Shown: positions 1 to 7,816, counted from the stretch's first letter. The stretch is 11,658 bases of DNA from Candidatus Bruticola papionis (GCA_002407045.1 DHKB01000024.1:22722-34379), one strand, 5' to 3'. The notes: generated by a model from the letters alone, not told the origin. Numbers and translations are program-made.

Positions 1-753
1 GCCCAAAGAACCGCCTATAGCGAAACCTTGGAAAGGCAAAGAGGAAATAAATTCTACAGATTTTTCGCGTAAATCTTGCCACTCGCCACCTTGAACGATA
101 CCGTACAAAGCTTGGGGAGTATCGCGTCTAGCTTCTAAACTACGTACGGCCCAACGGTGAGTGCGCTCTAAAGACATAGCTGTATATTCGTAAGAGGCGG
201 CTGGAGAAGTACATTCGTCAAAAGCCAAAATTATATCGGCGCCCAGTTGTTCTTGAATGCGAATAGAAATTTCCGGATTCAAGCGATGTTTGGAACCATC
301 TAAGAAGGAGCGGAAAACTACGCCATCTTCGTCAATATGAGCTAGCGGCTTATAAGCGTCGCCTTTTTTGAGGCTTATGTCGGCGCCATTGCCAGGGAAT
401 ACGCCTATTTTGCCTATACCCAATTGGCGGGCTGCACCTAAAGAAAAAGCTTGGAAACCGCCGGAGTCAGTCATAACTGGACGTTTCCAATTCATAAATT
501 TATGCAAGCCGCCCATTTCTTCGACAATGTCGGAACCGGGACGCAAGAAAAGGTGGTAAGTGTTGCTGAGCATACCCTGGACGCCCAGTTCTTCCAATTG
601 CTTAGGCATTAAGCCTTTAACTGTTGCTAAAGTGCCTACGGGAAGAAATTCAGGAGTTTCAATACTACCATGAGGAGTATCAATGCGCCCTAAACGAGCT
701 TCTGTACCCAGCTCATAGCGCATTTTTTCGGTGAAAGAAAAATAATCTGCCAT
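1..753 (-). CDS. tgt: tRNA-guanine/queuine transglycosylase, partial (C-terminus beyond window edge)
   Basis: Tgt exchanges guanine-34 of GUN-anticodon tRNAs for a 7-deazaguanine base (preQ1 in most bacteria, queuine in salvagers). The reading frame from ATG at 753 runs open for 251 codons to the window edge. Visible family motifs are SNTYHL (63-68), TDSGGFQ with the catalytic-base Asp (95-101, D96), FRSFLDGS (147-154), FDECT (178-182), GIVQGG (218-223) and GFAIGGSLG (243-251). The nucleophilic Asp and the C-terminal zinc-binding Cys/His cluster lie outside the window. Between SLG (104-106) and GVVF (144-147) there is about 29 residues more than in E. coli Tgt, as I recall that sequence. It sits 122 bp downstream of a queuosine-phosphate glycosylase on the same strand, which suggests that queuine is the substrate. 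The Shine-Dalgarno is weak (AGG about 10 nt upstream). Family call is firm; queuine specificity is inferred. Confidence 0.95.
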   Translation of the reverse strand, partial: MADYFSFTEKMRYELGTEARLGRIDTPHGSIETPEFLPVGTLATVKGLMPKQLEELGVQGMLSNTYHLFLRPGSDIVEEMGGLHKFMNWKRPVMTDSGGFQAFSLGAARQLGIGKIGVFPGNGADISLKKGDAYKPLAHIDEDGVVFRSFLDGSKHRLNPEISIRIQEQLGADIILAFDECTSPAASYEYTAMSLERTHRWAVRSLEARRDTPQALYGIVQGGEWQDLREKSVEFISSLPFQGFAIGGSLG

Positions 754-801
754 TATTATGAACCTATGCTAAAAAATTGACTCTTGGAGCCCCCGATATT
801 A

Positions 802-851
802 CAGACCGAGCTTGTAAAAACCTGTAGAGAGATAAAAATATACTCGGTCTG
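802..851 (-). other. inverted repeat in the qng1-tgt gap
   Basis: The 9-bp arms CAGACCGAG (802-810) and CTCGGTCTG (843-851) are perfect complements around a 32-nt A/T-rich loop. In the transcribed (minus) direction the hairpin is not followed by a U-run, so it is not a canonical intrinsic terminator. It could be a leader RNA structure, an operator, or chance. I looked for a preQ1 aptamer (short hairpin plus A-rich tail) and did not see one. Confidence 0.4.
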
Positions 852-875
852 CTTTACTTTAATAAATACGGTGAA

Positions 876-1856
876 TTAATAGAAAATTGTACGCGTTCTG
901 TGATAAGGCTTTTCGCCGGGTAAAGGTTTCTGGCCTAAATTCCATAAGAACCAGTCTAATTCCAAAGCCATTTTAGGAGCACCTAAATGTTTGAGTTCAC
1001 GACGAATCTCTTCTACGGCCCAGATCATACCCACACGAATTTCCATCTCTTCTCGAGATCCGGAAGGTAACAACTCTTGATTATCTACTTTTTCAGCCAA
1101 AGCTGGGGCATATTCCAAAATACCTAAGGCGCGGAGTACTTGAGGAATTTTATAATCAGCAAATACAGTTAGCAAATCCATATCTTTGAACTTACCTAAA
1201 CCTTCGCCGTAGAAGCTGCCATAAATATCTACAGCAGTAATTTGGGCGCGTTTCAAAATGCGCACTTCGTGACCTTTCCAAGTGTGAATATCACGGAAAG
1301 AAGGGAAATATTGCACCATTAAATTAACTAAGGCTACGGCGCTACCTTGGCAAGATTTGATAGCTTGAGAATATTGACCATTAAAGTTATCTAAAAGAAC
1401 TTGGCCACTTTGATTGATGTTTTCTAAGCGTTTGTCTAAGAGAGGAATTTCTACTCCCTCTTGAGTGCCGCGAAAAACGTGACGCACTTGTTCTAAATCG
1501 GCTTGAGCCATCCAATGGGCGTCATCTACATTTAGACCTTCTTCTATAGCCCTTTTTAGAGAGGCTGCCAAAGCTTGGTAGCCGCCCATTTTCTGACCTT
1601 TATACTCGATAGTCCATTTGGGCTGCCCTTTGTCTGGCCAGAAACAGAAATTTAAACTGTCTAAAAGGAGAATATAGTTGGCCAAGCGATCACCCTGTCC
1701 GTCATAATGCACGGAAGTATCCCAGGCAGGAGTAATAAAAGGATGGAGGGCCCATTCGTGACAATATTTTTTAATAACATCGAGATTGATACTAACTAAC
1801 TCTGACTCGCGGCGAACTATTTCGGTAGTCTCTAAAACGTTGACCGTAGAATTCAA
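876..1856 (-). CDS. qng1: queuosine-5'-phosphate N-glycosylase (queuosine salvage protein, DUF2419 family)
   Basis: The 326-residue product matches the queuosine salvage family (human C9orf64/QNG1), which hydrolyses queuosine-5'-monophosphate to free queuine; it is presumably cytosolic. Hallmarks are LNFCFWPD (68-75), WTIEYKGQKMGGYQALAAS (81-99), KRAQITAVDIYG (202-213), MDLLTVFADYKIPQVLR (226-242) and the basic, aromatic C-terminal tail PYHRTRTIFY (317-326). The length is typical and no family block appears to be missing. The start is TTG at 1856, preceded by AAAGGAA with an 11-nt spacer; there is no nearer ATG and residues 1-20 look unconserved, so the exact start is moderately certain. It lies directly upstream of tgt on the same strand, a functional link: released queuine is the base that a salvage-type Tgt inserts in tRNA. 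I saw no queuine transporter gene in the window. Confidence 0.92.
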   Translation of the reverse strand: MNSTVNVLETTEIVRRESELVSINLDVIKKYCHEWALHPFITPAWDTSVHYDGQGDRLANYILLLDSLNFCFWPDKGQPKWTIEYKGQKMGGYQALAASLKRAIEEGLNVDDAHWMAQADLEQVRHVFRGTQEGVEIPLLDKRLENINQSGQVLLDNFNGQYSQAIKSCQGSAVALVNLMVQYFPSFRDIHTWKGHEVRILKRAQITAVDIYGSFYGEGLGKFKDMDLLTVFADYKIPQVLRALGILEYAPALAEKVDNQELLPSGSREEMEIRVGMIWAVEEIRRELKHLGAPKMALELDWFLWNLGQKPLPGEKPYHRTRTIFY

Positions 1857-1971
1857 GATTGTGTCTGTTCCTTTCTTTTTTCAGCAAACAAAGCTCTAAT
1901 TTAGGCAAAAAAACTTAAATATGCCCAGAGGTCAGTCCTTCTTGCTTATTTTTTTTCTTGATCGGTCACAT

Positions 1972-2000
1972 ATTTTAACATATTAGCCATAAAGTTTGAA
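1972..2000 (-). promoter_or_regulatory. candidate sigma70-type promoter for qng1-tgt
   Basis: Read on the minus strand, TTCAAA (2000-1995) and TAAAAT (1977-1972) are separated by exactly 17 nt, matching 4/6 and 5/6 of the -35 and -10 consensus. Transcription would start near 1965 and give a leader of about 110 nt before the TTG at 1856. Its -35 box overlaps that of the plus-strand promoter. Confidence 0.45.
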
Positions 2001-2024
2001 CGTTATTGGCATTATATGTATAAT
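1996..2024 (+). promoter_or_regulatory. sigma70-type promoter for the small membrane protein gene
   Basis: TTGAAC (1996-2001), a 17-nt spacer and a perfect TATAAT (2019-2024) form a near-ideal sigma70 promoter. The start site would fall near 2031 and leave about 50 nt of leader before the GGAGG Shine-Dalgarno at 2067-2071. The rest of the 1857-2082 gap holds A- and T-rich sequence in which I see no RNA gene. Confidence 0.75.
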
Positions 2025-2082
2025 AGTGGCCCGTGAATTAACTATAAAAAGATGCACGCTTACTTTGGAGGTGTGGGACATC

Positions 2083-2676
2083 ATGTCATTATCTATATTC
2101 AGAAAAATAAGACGTAAGGAAATGCGCGGCGATGCTCCGGTTACTTGTATGCTTATTATCGCCGGTGTCCTTATTGCTTGTATCGCTTGCTACTATATGT
2201 TCTGGTACAACAGAGCTTTGGAAAGAGCCGCTACCGCTCAGGATGTAGTTGTTGTTAAAAAACAAGAGCCTGCTGCATTCAATGCTTACAGACTGCGTAT
2301 GCGCGATAAACTTATTCCTACTACCGGTTTGCTTATTACCGACACTCGCAAAGCTTGTAACCCTGTTTTGAAGAATAAAGTAACCGACACAGAAGAGACT
2401 TTGAGTGAAATCAACAAAGTTATCGATCGTCAACGCGAATATATCGGTGAAGTAAACGGTCAGTCTTGCCCTGCTAAGTATGTTGAGATGCATAAAAATG
2501 TTGTTAAGTCTATAGGCTTTGCTTGGAAGGGTGCCGAGACTAGTAAGAAAGCTTTGAAAGAAGAAGACCAAATGAAGCGTAAGGCTATGCTTAAGGAAGC
2601 TAACGAAGACCTTAAGAGAGCTAGAAGATTCTACAACTTGGCTTCTGAAGACTGCAAAAAGGCGTTTGAATCATAG
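2083..2676 (+). CDS. small single-pass membrane protein of unknown function
   Basis: I do not recognise this 197-residue protein. It has a basic N-terminus (IFRKIRRKEMR, 5-15), one strong hydrophobic segment at about 19-42 (ending CYYMFWY), then a mostly charged, probably helical and in part coiled-coil domain rich in Lys, Glu and Arg. By the positive-inside rule the C-terminal domain would face outwards. That domain holds three cysteines (92, 129, 191), which could form disulfides if exported. The start is ATG 2083, with GGAGG 11 nt upstream. A longer frame opening at a TTG at 1996 is rejected, because that TTG is the -35 box and would precede the transcription start. The gene has its own promoter and terminator, so it is monocistronic. 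Coding is supported by the open frame with signals at both ends; function is unknown. Confidence 0.8.
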   Translation: MSLSIFRKIRRKEMRGDAPVTCMLIIAGVLIACIACYYMFWYNRALERAATAQDVVVVKKQEPAAFNAYRLRMRDKLIPTTGLLITDTRKACNPVLKNKVTDTEETLSEINKVIDRQREYIGEVNGQSCPAKYVEMHKNVVKSIGFAWKGAETSKKALKEEDQMKRKAMLKEANEDLKRARRFYNLASEDCKKAFES

Positions 2677-2708
2677 GTTCTTCTTTTAAGGAGGGCCTGT
2701 AGGCCAGG

Positions 2709-2760
2709 AAAAGAGCGCTTTCGCTTGTTCTGTTGCAACTAGGCGAGGCGCTCTTTTTGT
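2709..2760 (+). terminator. intrinsic terminator after the small membrane protein gene
   Basis: AAAAGAGCGC (2709-2718) pairs perfectly with GCGCTCTTTT (2748-2757), and a CGC/GCG pair inside the loop can extend the stem. The descending arm runs into TTTTTGTT, a classic factor-independent terminator. A small GGCC-TGTA-GGCC hairpin (2694-2705) lies just before it. Confidence 0.85.
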
Positions 2761-2773
2761 TATATCCATACGT

Positions 2774-2794
2774 ACAGTTCAGGCCACAAACTGT
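2774..2794. other. short inverted repeat upstream of the STAND NTPase gene
   Basis: ACAGTT (2774-2779) and AACTGT (2789-2794) are inverted around 9 nt, between the upstream terminator and the NTPase start. It is operator-like in spacing but only 6 bp per arm, so chance is possible. I see no convincing -35/-10 pair in 2761-2827. Confidence 0.25.
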
Positions 2795-2827
2795 CAGGCA
2801 AGGAAAAAAAACGCTATTCGCGAAAAA

Positions 2828-5800
2828 ATGGTGGGGGATTTGCTAACTTTTGTGCTTTGTGAGGGAATTGCATTGAGTGTAAGCAGCGTGATTGGTACTT
2901 CTGCATCTAATAGTGATGATGGTCGTCTTTTGGAGCGTAATTGGCTTCGTGAGCGCTTTCAACAAGCATGTGAGGACGGTACCCGCGTTATCGTTTTCGC
3001 TGCCGAACCAGGCATGGGAAAGAGTTCGTTTCTTAAGAAATTAGCCAATGATTATGCCGATTCTATCTATGTAGAAATTCGTCGTCCTTTATTTACCAAT
3101 ACCGCTTCTGGTTTTTGGGGCGCTCTTCTGGCTCAATTGGATCTGGATGGAATTCGTATTCCCAATACGCCTTACGAAGCTGCTATGTTGGCTAAAGAAC
3201 ACTTGCCCTTGCCTGACGGAAAGTTGCGTTTGGTTGTTATTGATGCTTTGGGACGTGCTCCTGAATTGATGGACAATGAAGGCTTAGCCGGTTTAGATTC
3301 TCTCCCCGAAGGTGTCGTTGTGGTTATTGGCACCAGGCCTGGCCGCCATCTCGATGTTCTGGAGGCTGCTGGAGCTAAAGTTGAATGGATTGATAGTCGC
3401 TGTGTGGAGAATTTGGCTGAGTTGAAGCATTGGGCTTGCGCACAATTCCCCGAGGCTCCGCAAGAATATATTGATAGTTTTGTCAACGGTGCTGAAGGCA
3501 ATTTCTTAATTGCTCGCCATTTGCTTAACGCTATTCGCCATAAAGATATAAAGCCTCACGAGTTAAATTCTACACCCAAAGCTTTGGAAGCGGCTCTGTC
3601 AGTATTGTGGGAAGAACAATATGAGCAAGCTCCCTTTGAAATTCATGACGACTTAGTTTTTGTAGCTTGTTTAATTGCTGAAGCTGGCGAGCCTTTGCCA
3701 GCGGTTAGTATTGCCGATTTCTTGGGCTTTTCGGCCAGCAGGGTAGGACGCGTACTTACTTACTTGCGTCCTTTGCTTCGTCACAATGAAGTTGAGCATG
3801 GTCTTTCCTTCTTCAGCAGGCGCTTAGGTCGTTTAATTGCCAATCGTTATCGTCGCGACTTAGTTCAAGTTCACGAGCAAGTCATCTCCTTCTTCCGTGA
3901 TTCTTATCCTTCGTGGGATGAAATGGATGATCATTATGGTTGGTTCTATCTTGGCTACCATTGCGATAGATTCGCTCGCACGGCTAGGCGCTGTGATTTT
4001 TCTACTTTGCATTGGCTTGGCGAAGGCCCCTTTATTAAAACCAAGCTGGCTAAGACTCACTCTTTGAGCGCCGTTTTGGATGATTTATCTCGTTGTTTAA
4101 GAGCCGCTTTGCAAGAGCGCGAATTGCCTCGCATTGTCAGTTATGGTTTGCGCATTCCCAGATTACGTGCCAAAGAAGTAATGAACGGTTTGCACGATCT
4201 GGCCGATGCTGGCCAATTTGGTTTGGCCGCCGATCGCGCTATGCTTTTGCAACGCGAATCTTCTCGCCTTAAAGCTTTGTTGCTTTTGGCTTGGCAAGCT
4301 TTGGAAGAAGGCCAAATTGAGACAGCTAAGAGTCTCACCATCAAAGCTGGCACTATTGTTTATGTAGACATGAGCCAGGAAGATCGTTTGCTTTTCGCTT
4401 TTATTATGGCTGATTTATTGAAAATTATGCCTTTAGAAGCGCTTGTACCTATCTTCCACAATTGTCGCAACATGAGCCACAGCGTGTCTGTAGCCTGGCG
4501 TTTAAGTATAATGAGCGGTTTATCTAAAGCTAGGCGTCTGGAAATTTTAAAACTGGCCACTAGTTGCGCTCAGCGTATCACCGATAAAGAAGAACGTGAA
4601 CGCCGTTTAGCTAGGCTTAATGAAGATATCGCCACTGTACGTCGCTCTAAATCTTGTGAATACGATTTAAGCAAAGCTCTGGTTAATGAAGTAAACGCCA
4701 TTGATATTAAGTTGGAAACTGGCGAAGAGCTGGAGAGCAAGATCGCAGCGCTCGATTTGGCTCCTGAAGAAGAGAGAGCTCAAGCCTTCCGTACCGCTTT
4801 AGAGTTTATCGGCTCTTATAGAGATGAAGCTAAACGCGTAGAAGCTATCTCTCGCTTAGTTGTCGAGCTGGTTAAATATAGCAACGAAAATTGGATCGTT
4901 TCTTCTTTTGAAGATCTTATTACCACCATTGTGGCTTTACATTCTCCTATATATAGGCAGAAGTCGATTATCGCTGCTTCCCGTTTAATTACCGGCGTTT
5001 CCCGCACTAAAGGCTGGCGCGATGTCTTCGTGCGCTTGGGGGCAGTTATTGAAACTATTGAAGATCCGGCTTTGCGTGTGGGCGCTTGGGTTTGGCTTTC
5101 TTTAGCTAGACATGAAGCCCGCGATTTTAAGGGCGCTAAAGATACGCTCAATTTAAGCGCTTCGCTGGCTTTTCATATTGCCGATTTAGAAGAGCAAGCC
5201 AAAGCTTTGTCGCTGCTTTCTAGCTGTGCTGCTGCTATAGGCTGTCCGGATAGAGCCAGAAACTTGGCTTTCCATTCTTTGCAAGCTTGGGAAGCTCCGG
5301 CGCCTAGTCGTATCGATACTGAAACTAGAGCCGCTATGGTTGTGGGCATTTCCGCCAATGTAAATGAAGAGCGTTCCTTGGAATATTATGATTCTTCCAT
5401 TAAGGTAGCTTTGGAAATTCCTGACATGAGAGTGAGAGCCAATCTTTTGGCTGCTCTAGCTGGCAACCTTTACAAAATGGGCGAAGATGATTGGGCTAGA
5501 CGCACTCAAGACAAAGCTTTGGAAGTGGCTAAATCTATGGAAGCTAACGCTGCCCAAGCCATTACCTTAGCCCAATTGGCTGTCCAAGAGTCGCTTTGCG
5601 GTAATGTTTCGTCTTCCGACCAAATTTTACTCGACGCCGAAGAAGCAGCGCGGGCAGAAGCTGTTCCCGAAAAGAGACGCGAAGCTTTGCTTACTATAGC
5701 TTCTTCTAAACGCAATGGCGGCGACGAAGCTGGAGCCAGAGCTCTGATTTTGGAAGTTATTGGCGAATTAGAAAAACTTGAAGTACAAGACTTGAGCAAA

Positions 5801-6373
5801 GCTTCCGACTTATGTGTGTTGGCCAAGTTGGTTTGCGAGCCACGATCCAAAGAGACTTTAGTCAAGCTTATTAAGAAAGTGCGCCGTTACGTTAAGAGCT
5901 TGCCTGCAAACGAGAAGCAAAAGACTTTATTACTGATTGTACGCTGCTGGTTAGCTTTGGGCGATTACGAAAATGCTACTGCCGAATATTTGCAAATAGA
6001 AGATGATATGAAAGTTAAGTCTGAAGCGAAGATCAGCTTAGCCGTTTCCATGATTAGAAATAATCCTAAGATGGCTTTGCAACTTCTGGCTAGTGTGCCC
6101 ATTTTCTCTTTGCGTATGCGTGGCGTAAAAGAGTGTGCTGACGAGTTACTTAGCGACAAGTTGGCTGGCAAGCGAGCCGCTACTTTGGACATTTTAGCGG
6201 AGCTCACCTTAATGGCTGTAGCCGACGAGAAGTGCGCCGATATGCTTATTGCTAAATGGGTTAGCTTATCTAACGATCGCAAAGCCATTACCGAGTCTTT
6301 GACTAAAATTGGTTATCCCATTAAGGACGTCCTGACCGGTCAATTAAATGAGCCGGCTTTAGGCCAAGATTAG
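2828..6373 (+). CDS. STAND-type P-loop NTPase with C-terminal alpha-helical repeats
   Basis: This 1181-residue protein has a Walker A motif EPGMGKSS (60-67), a Walker B strand LRLVVIDAL with D139 (133-141), a sensor-like strand ending GTRPG (168-172), and the AEGNFLIARHLL helix (222-233) that resembles the GNFLYA-type segment of STAND/NACHT modules. A winged-helix-like region probably follows to about 350. From roughly 450 to the C-terminus it is an alpha-solenoid with TPR-like helix pairs, for example about 751-818, 869-923, 946-981 and 1027-1057. No transmembrane segment, DNA-binding domain or enzymatic effector is visible. STAND proteins are usually ligand-gated switches that oligomerise with ATP; the repeat tail would be the sensor. 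The start is uncertain: ATG 2828 lacks a good ribosome site, whereas in-frame TTG 2873 follows GAGGGA (2861-2866) at 6 nt and would remove 15 residues. An ATP-grasp gene follows 51 bp after the shorter start's reading frame ends. Confidence 0.85.
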   Translation: MVGDLLTFVLCEGIALSVSSVIGTSASNSDDGRLLERNWLRERFQQACEDGTRVIVFAAEPGMGKSSFLKKLANDYADSIYVEIRRPLFTNTASGFWGALLAQLDLDGIRIPNTPYEAAMLAKEHLPLPDGKLRLVVIDALGRAPELMDNEGLAGLDSLPEGVVVVIGTRPGRHLDVLEAAGAKVEWIDSRCVENLAELKHWACAQFPEAPQEYIDSFVNGAEGNFLIARHLLNAIRHKDIKPHELNSTPKALEAALSVLWEEQYEQAPFEIHDDLVFVACLIAEAGEPLPAVSIADFLGFSASRVGRVLTYLRPLLRHNEVEHGLSFFSRRLGRLIANRYRRDLVQVHEQVISFFRDSYPSWDEMDDHYGWFYLGYHCDRFARTARRCDFSTLHWLGEGPFIKTKLAKTHSLSAVLDDLSRCLRAALQERELPRIVSYGLRIPRLRAKEVMNGLHDLADAGQFGLAADRAMLLQRESSRLKALLLLAWQALEEGQIETAKSLTIKAGTIVYVDMSQEDRLLFAFIMADLLKIMPLEALVPIFHNCRNMSHSVSVAWRLSIMSGLSKARRLEILKLATSCAQRITDKEERERRLARLNEDIATVRRSKSCEYDLSKALVNEVNAIDIKLETGEELESKIAALDLAPEEERAQAFRTALEFIGSYRDEAKRVEAISRLVVELVKYSNENWIVSSFEDLITTIVALHSPIYRQKSIIAASRLITGVSRTKGWRDVFVRLGAVIETIEDPALRVGAWVWLSLARHEARDFKGAKDTLNLSASLAFHIADLEEQAKALSLLSSCAAAIGCPDRARNLAFHSLQAWEAPAPSRIDTETRAAMVVGISANVNEERSLEYYDSSIKVALEIPDMRVRANLLAALAGNLYKMGEDDWARRTQDKALEVAKSMEANAAQAITLAQLAVQESLCGNVSSSDQILLDAEEAARAEAVPEKRREALLTIASSKRNGGDEAGARALILEVIGELEKLEVQDLSKASDLCVLAKLVCEPRSKETLVKLIKKVRRYVKSLPANEKQKTLLLIVRCWLALGDYENATAEYLQIEDDMKVKSEAKISLAVSMIRNNPKMALQLLASVPIFSLRMRGVKECADELLSDKLAGKRAATLDILAELTLMAVADEKCADMLIAKWVSLSNDRKAITESLTKIGYPIKDVLTGQLNEPALGQD

Positions 6374-6424
6374 ATCGTTGTGCATGTTCGCGATCTTTTT
6401 GAACTAATGTCTAGGAGTGTAATT

Positions 6425-7816
6425 ATGTTTGGAGAGAGTCCATCTTCATTAACTGCGGCTGCAATGGCCAGTGAAGCTAGGAGACGCCAGTGCATAGCCG
6501 ATTATCACGCTATGCTCGAGCGTATCGATTTAGGCGAGTTCGCTGCCGATTTGCGTCGTGACATGGACGAGCGCAATATTAAATACGGAGATCGTATTGT
6601 TTGTCCGTTTTTGCGTCCCAGCTTGGTTACGAAAGAGCAATTATATTTGCTCCAAGATAAGGTAAATAAAGTAGCTACAGCCATGCAAATATTAGTAGAA
6701 TATATTTTGCATGACGAAAAGCTGCAAGACTTTTTGGGGCTGACCGATATCGAGAAAGAGCTTATCTCTTTCAAACCTGGCTACAGCGGTATTTCTACTA
6801 CAGCTCGCTTCGACTCTTTCCTCAATGGTGGTTCTTGCCACTTTGTAGAATATAATGCCGAAAGCCCTGCTGGTATTGGCTATACCGATAATATGAGCAA
6901 TATTTTCTTGCGCCGTCCAGAATTTAGAGAATTTGCCCAGGAGCACGGTCTAGAGCCTTTTGATATTTCTAAAGATCTTTTAGATACAATCTTACATTGT
7001 TGGGAAGAATGGAGCGGGGAAAAGCGCAATCCCACTATCGCTATTGTCGATTTTGCTGGAGTGCCTACACGTCACGAATTTTACATTCTGAAAGACTACT
7101 TCGGATCGCGTGGTTGTCCCACTATTGTGACTGATCATCGCAACTTGGAATATAATGGCGAGTATCTCAGCTTCGAAGGCCAAAAGATCGACGTACTTTA
7201 CCGTCGCGTTTTGGTAAGCGAGTTTGTAGAAAAATTGGATGAAGCTCAGGCTATGTACAATGCCGTTAAAGATGGCAAAGTTTGCATGGTCAATTCTTTC
7301 CGATCTAAAATTTTGCACAAAAAAGCTATTTTTGCTCTCTTGACGGATAGTAAATATCACGATTTATTAACTGCTGAGCAAATCGCAGCTATTAAAGATA
7401 CCATTTCTTGGACTCGCCGTTTAGCTCAAGGTAATACTACTGATCCCGATGGCAAAGAAGTAGATTTACTTACTTATATTCGTCGCAATAGGCGCAACTT
7501 AGTTTTGAAGCCTAACGATTCTTACGGCGGCCACGGTATCTATTTCGGCTGGGAGCAGAATGAGAGCGAGTGGGACAACTCCATAAATGCAGCTTTAGAG
7601 CACGACTATTTAGTGCAAACTCGCATTCCGGTTGCTCGCGAGCTTTTCCCTTCCTGGAGCGAAGAAAAAGGCTTAGAGTGGGGAGAATATATCGTAGACT
7701 TGGATCCTTACGCCTTTAATTATCGTATGTCCGGCGCTACTGCTCGTCTCTCACTCTCTTCGTTATGCAACGTCACTTCTGGCGGCGGTTCTTTGCCGTG
7801 CTTCGTCTTGAATTAA
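6425..7816 (+). CDS. circularly permuted ATP-grasp family ligase
   Basis: The 463-residue product resembles circularly permuted ATP-grasp proteins related to the glutathionylspermidine synthase fold, which make amide bonds between a carboxylate and an amine through an acyl-phosphate. Visible blocks are EYNAESPAGIGYTD (142-155), IAIVDFAGVPTRHEFYILK (205-223), IDVLYRR (255-261), KKAIFALL (299-306), the nucleotide-binding loop LVLKPNDSYGGHGIYFG (359-375) and the C-terminal NVTSGGGSLPCFVL (449-462). The substrate cannot be told from the sequence. The start is ATG 6425, with AGGAG (6413-6417) 7 nt upstream; a longer frame from GTG 6380 lacks a comparable site. It begins 51 bp after the STAND NTPase gene, so the two are probably one transcript. 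A GHMP kinase follows beyond a hairpin. Family is fairly sure, reaction unknown. Confidence 0.82.
   Translation: MFGESPSSLTAAAMASEARRRQCIADYHAMLERIDLGEFAADLRRDMDERNIKYGDRIVCPFLRPSLVTKEQLYLLQDKVNKVATAMQILVEYILHDEKLQDFLGLTDIEKELISFKPGYSGISTTARFDSFLNGGSCHFVEYNAESPAGIGYTDNMSNIFLRRPEFREFAQEHGLEPFDISKDLLDTILHCWEEWSGEKRNPTIAIVDFAGVPTRHEFYILKDYFGSRGCPTIVTDHRNLEYNGEYLSFEGQKIDVLYRRVLVSEFVEKLDEAQAMYNAVKDGKVCMVNSFRSKILHKKAIFALLTDSKYHDLLTAEQIAAIKDTISWTRRLAQGNTTDPDGKEVDLLTYIRRNRRNLVLKPNDSYGGHGIYFGWEQNESEWDNSINAALEHDYLVQTRIPVARELFPSWSEEKGLEWGEYIVDLDPYAFNYRMSGATARLSLSSLCNVTSGGGSLPCFVLN

Noticed and set aside
368..559. Plus-strand open frame of 63 codons at the left end
   Set aside because: It is antisense to tgt, whose motifs are unmistakable.
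754..875. preQ1 riboswitch before tgt
   Set aside because: No short C-rich-loop hairpin followed by the A-rich tail of class I, and no pattern I know for classes II or III.
1996..2082. Longer N-terminus for the small membrane protein, starting at TTG 1996
   Set aside because: TTG 1996 is part of the -35 box of a near-consensus promoter and lies upstream of the predicted transcription start; GGAGG at 2067-2071 supports ATG 2083.
3172..6288. Several long antisense open frames opposite the STAND NTPase gene
   Set aside because: Their proteins are low-complexity and Ser/Ala/Lys-rich with no known motif, as expected for reverse-frame shadows of a codon-biased gene.
6380..6424. GTG 6380 as the start of the ATP-grasp gene
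   Set aside because: ATG 6425 has AGGAG at a 7-nt spacing, while GTG 6380 has no such site.
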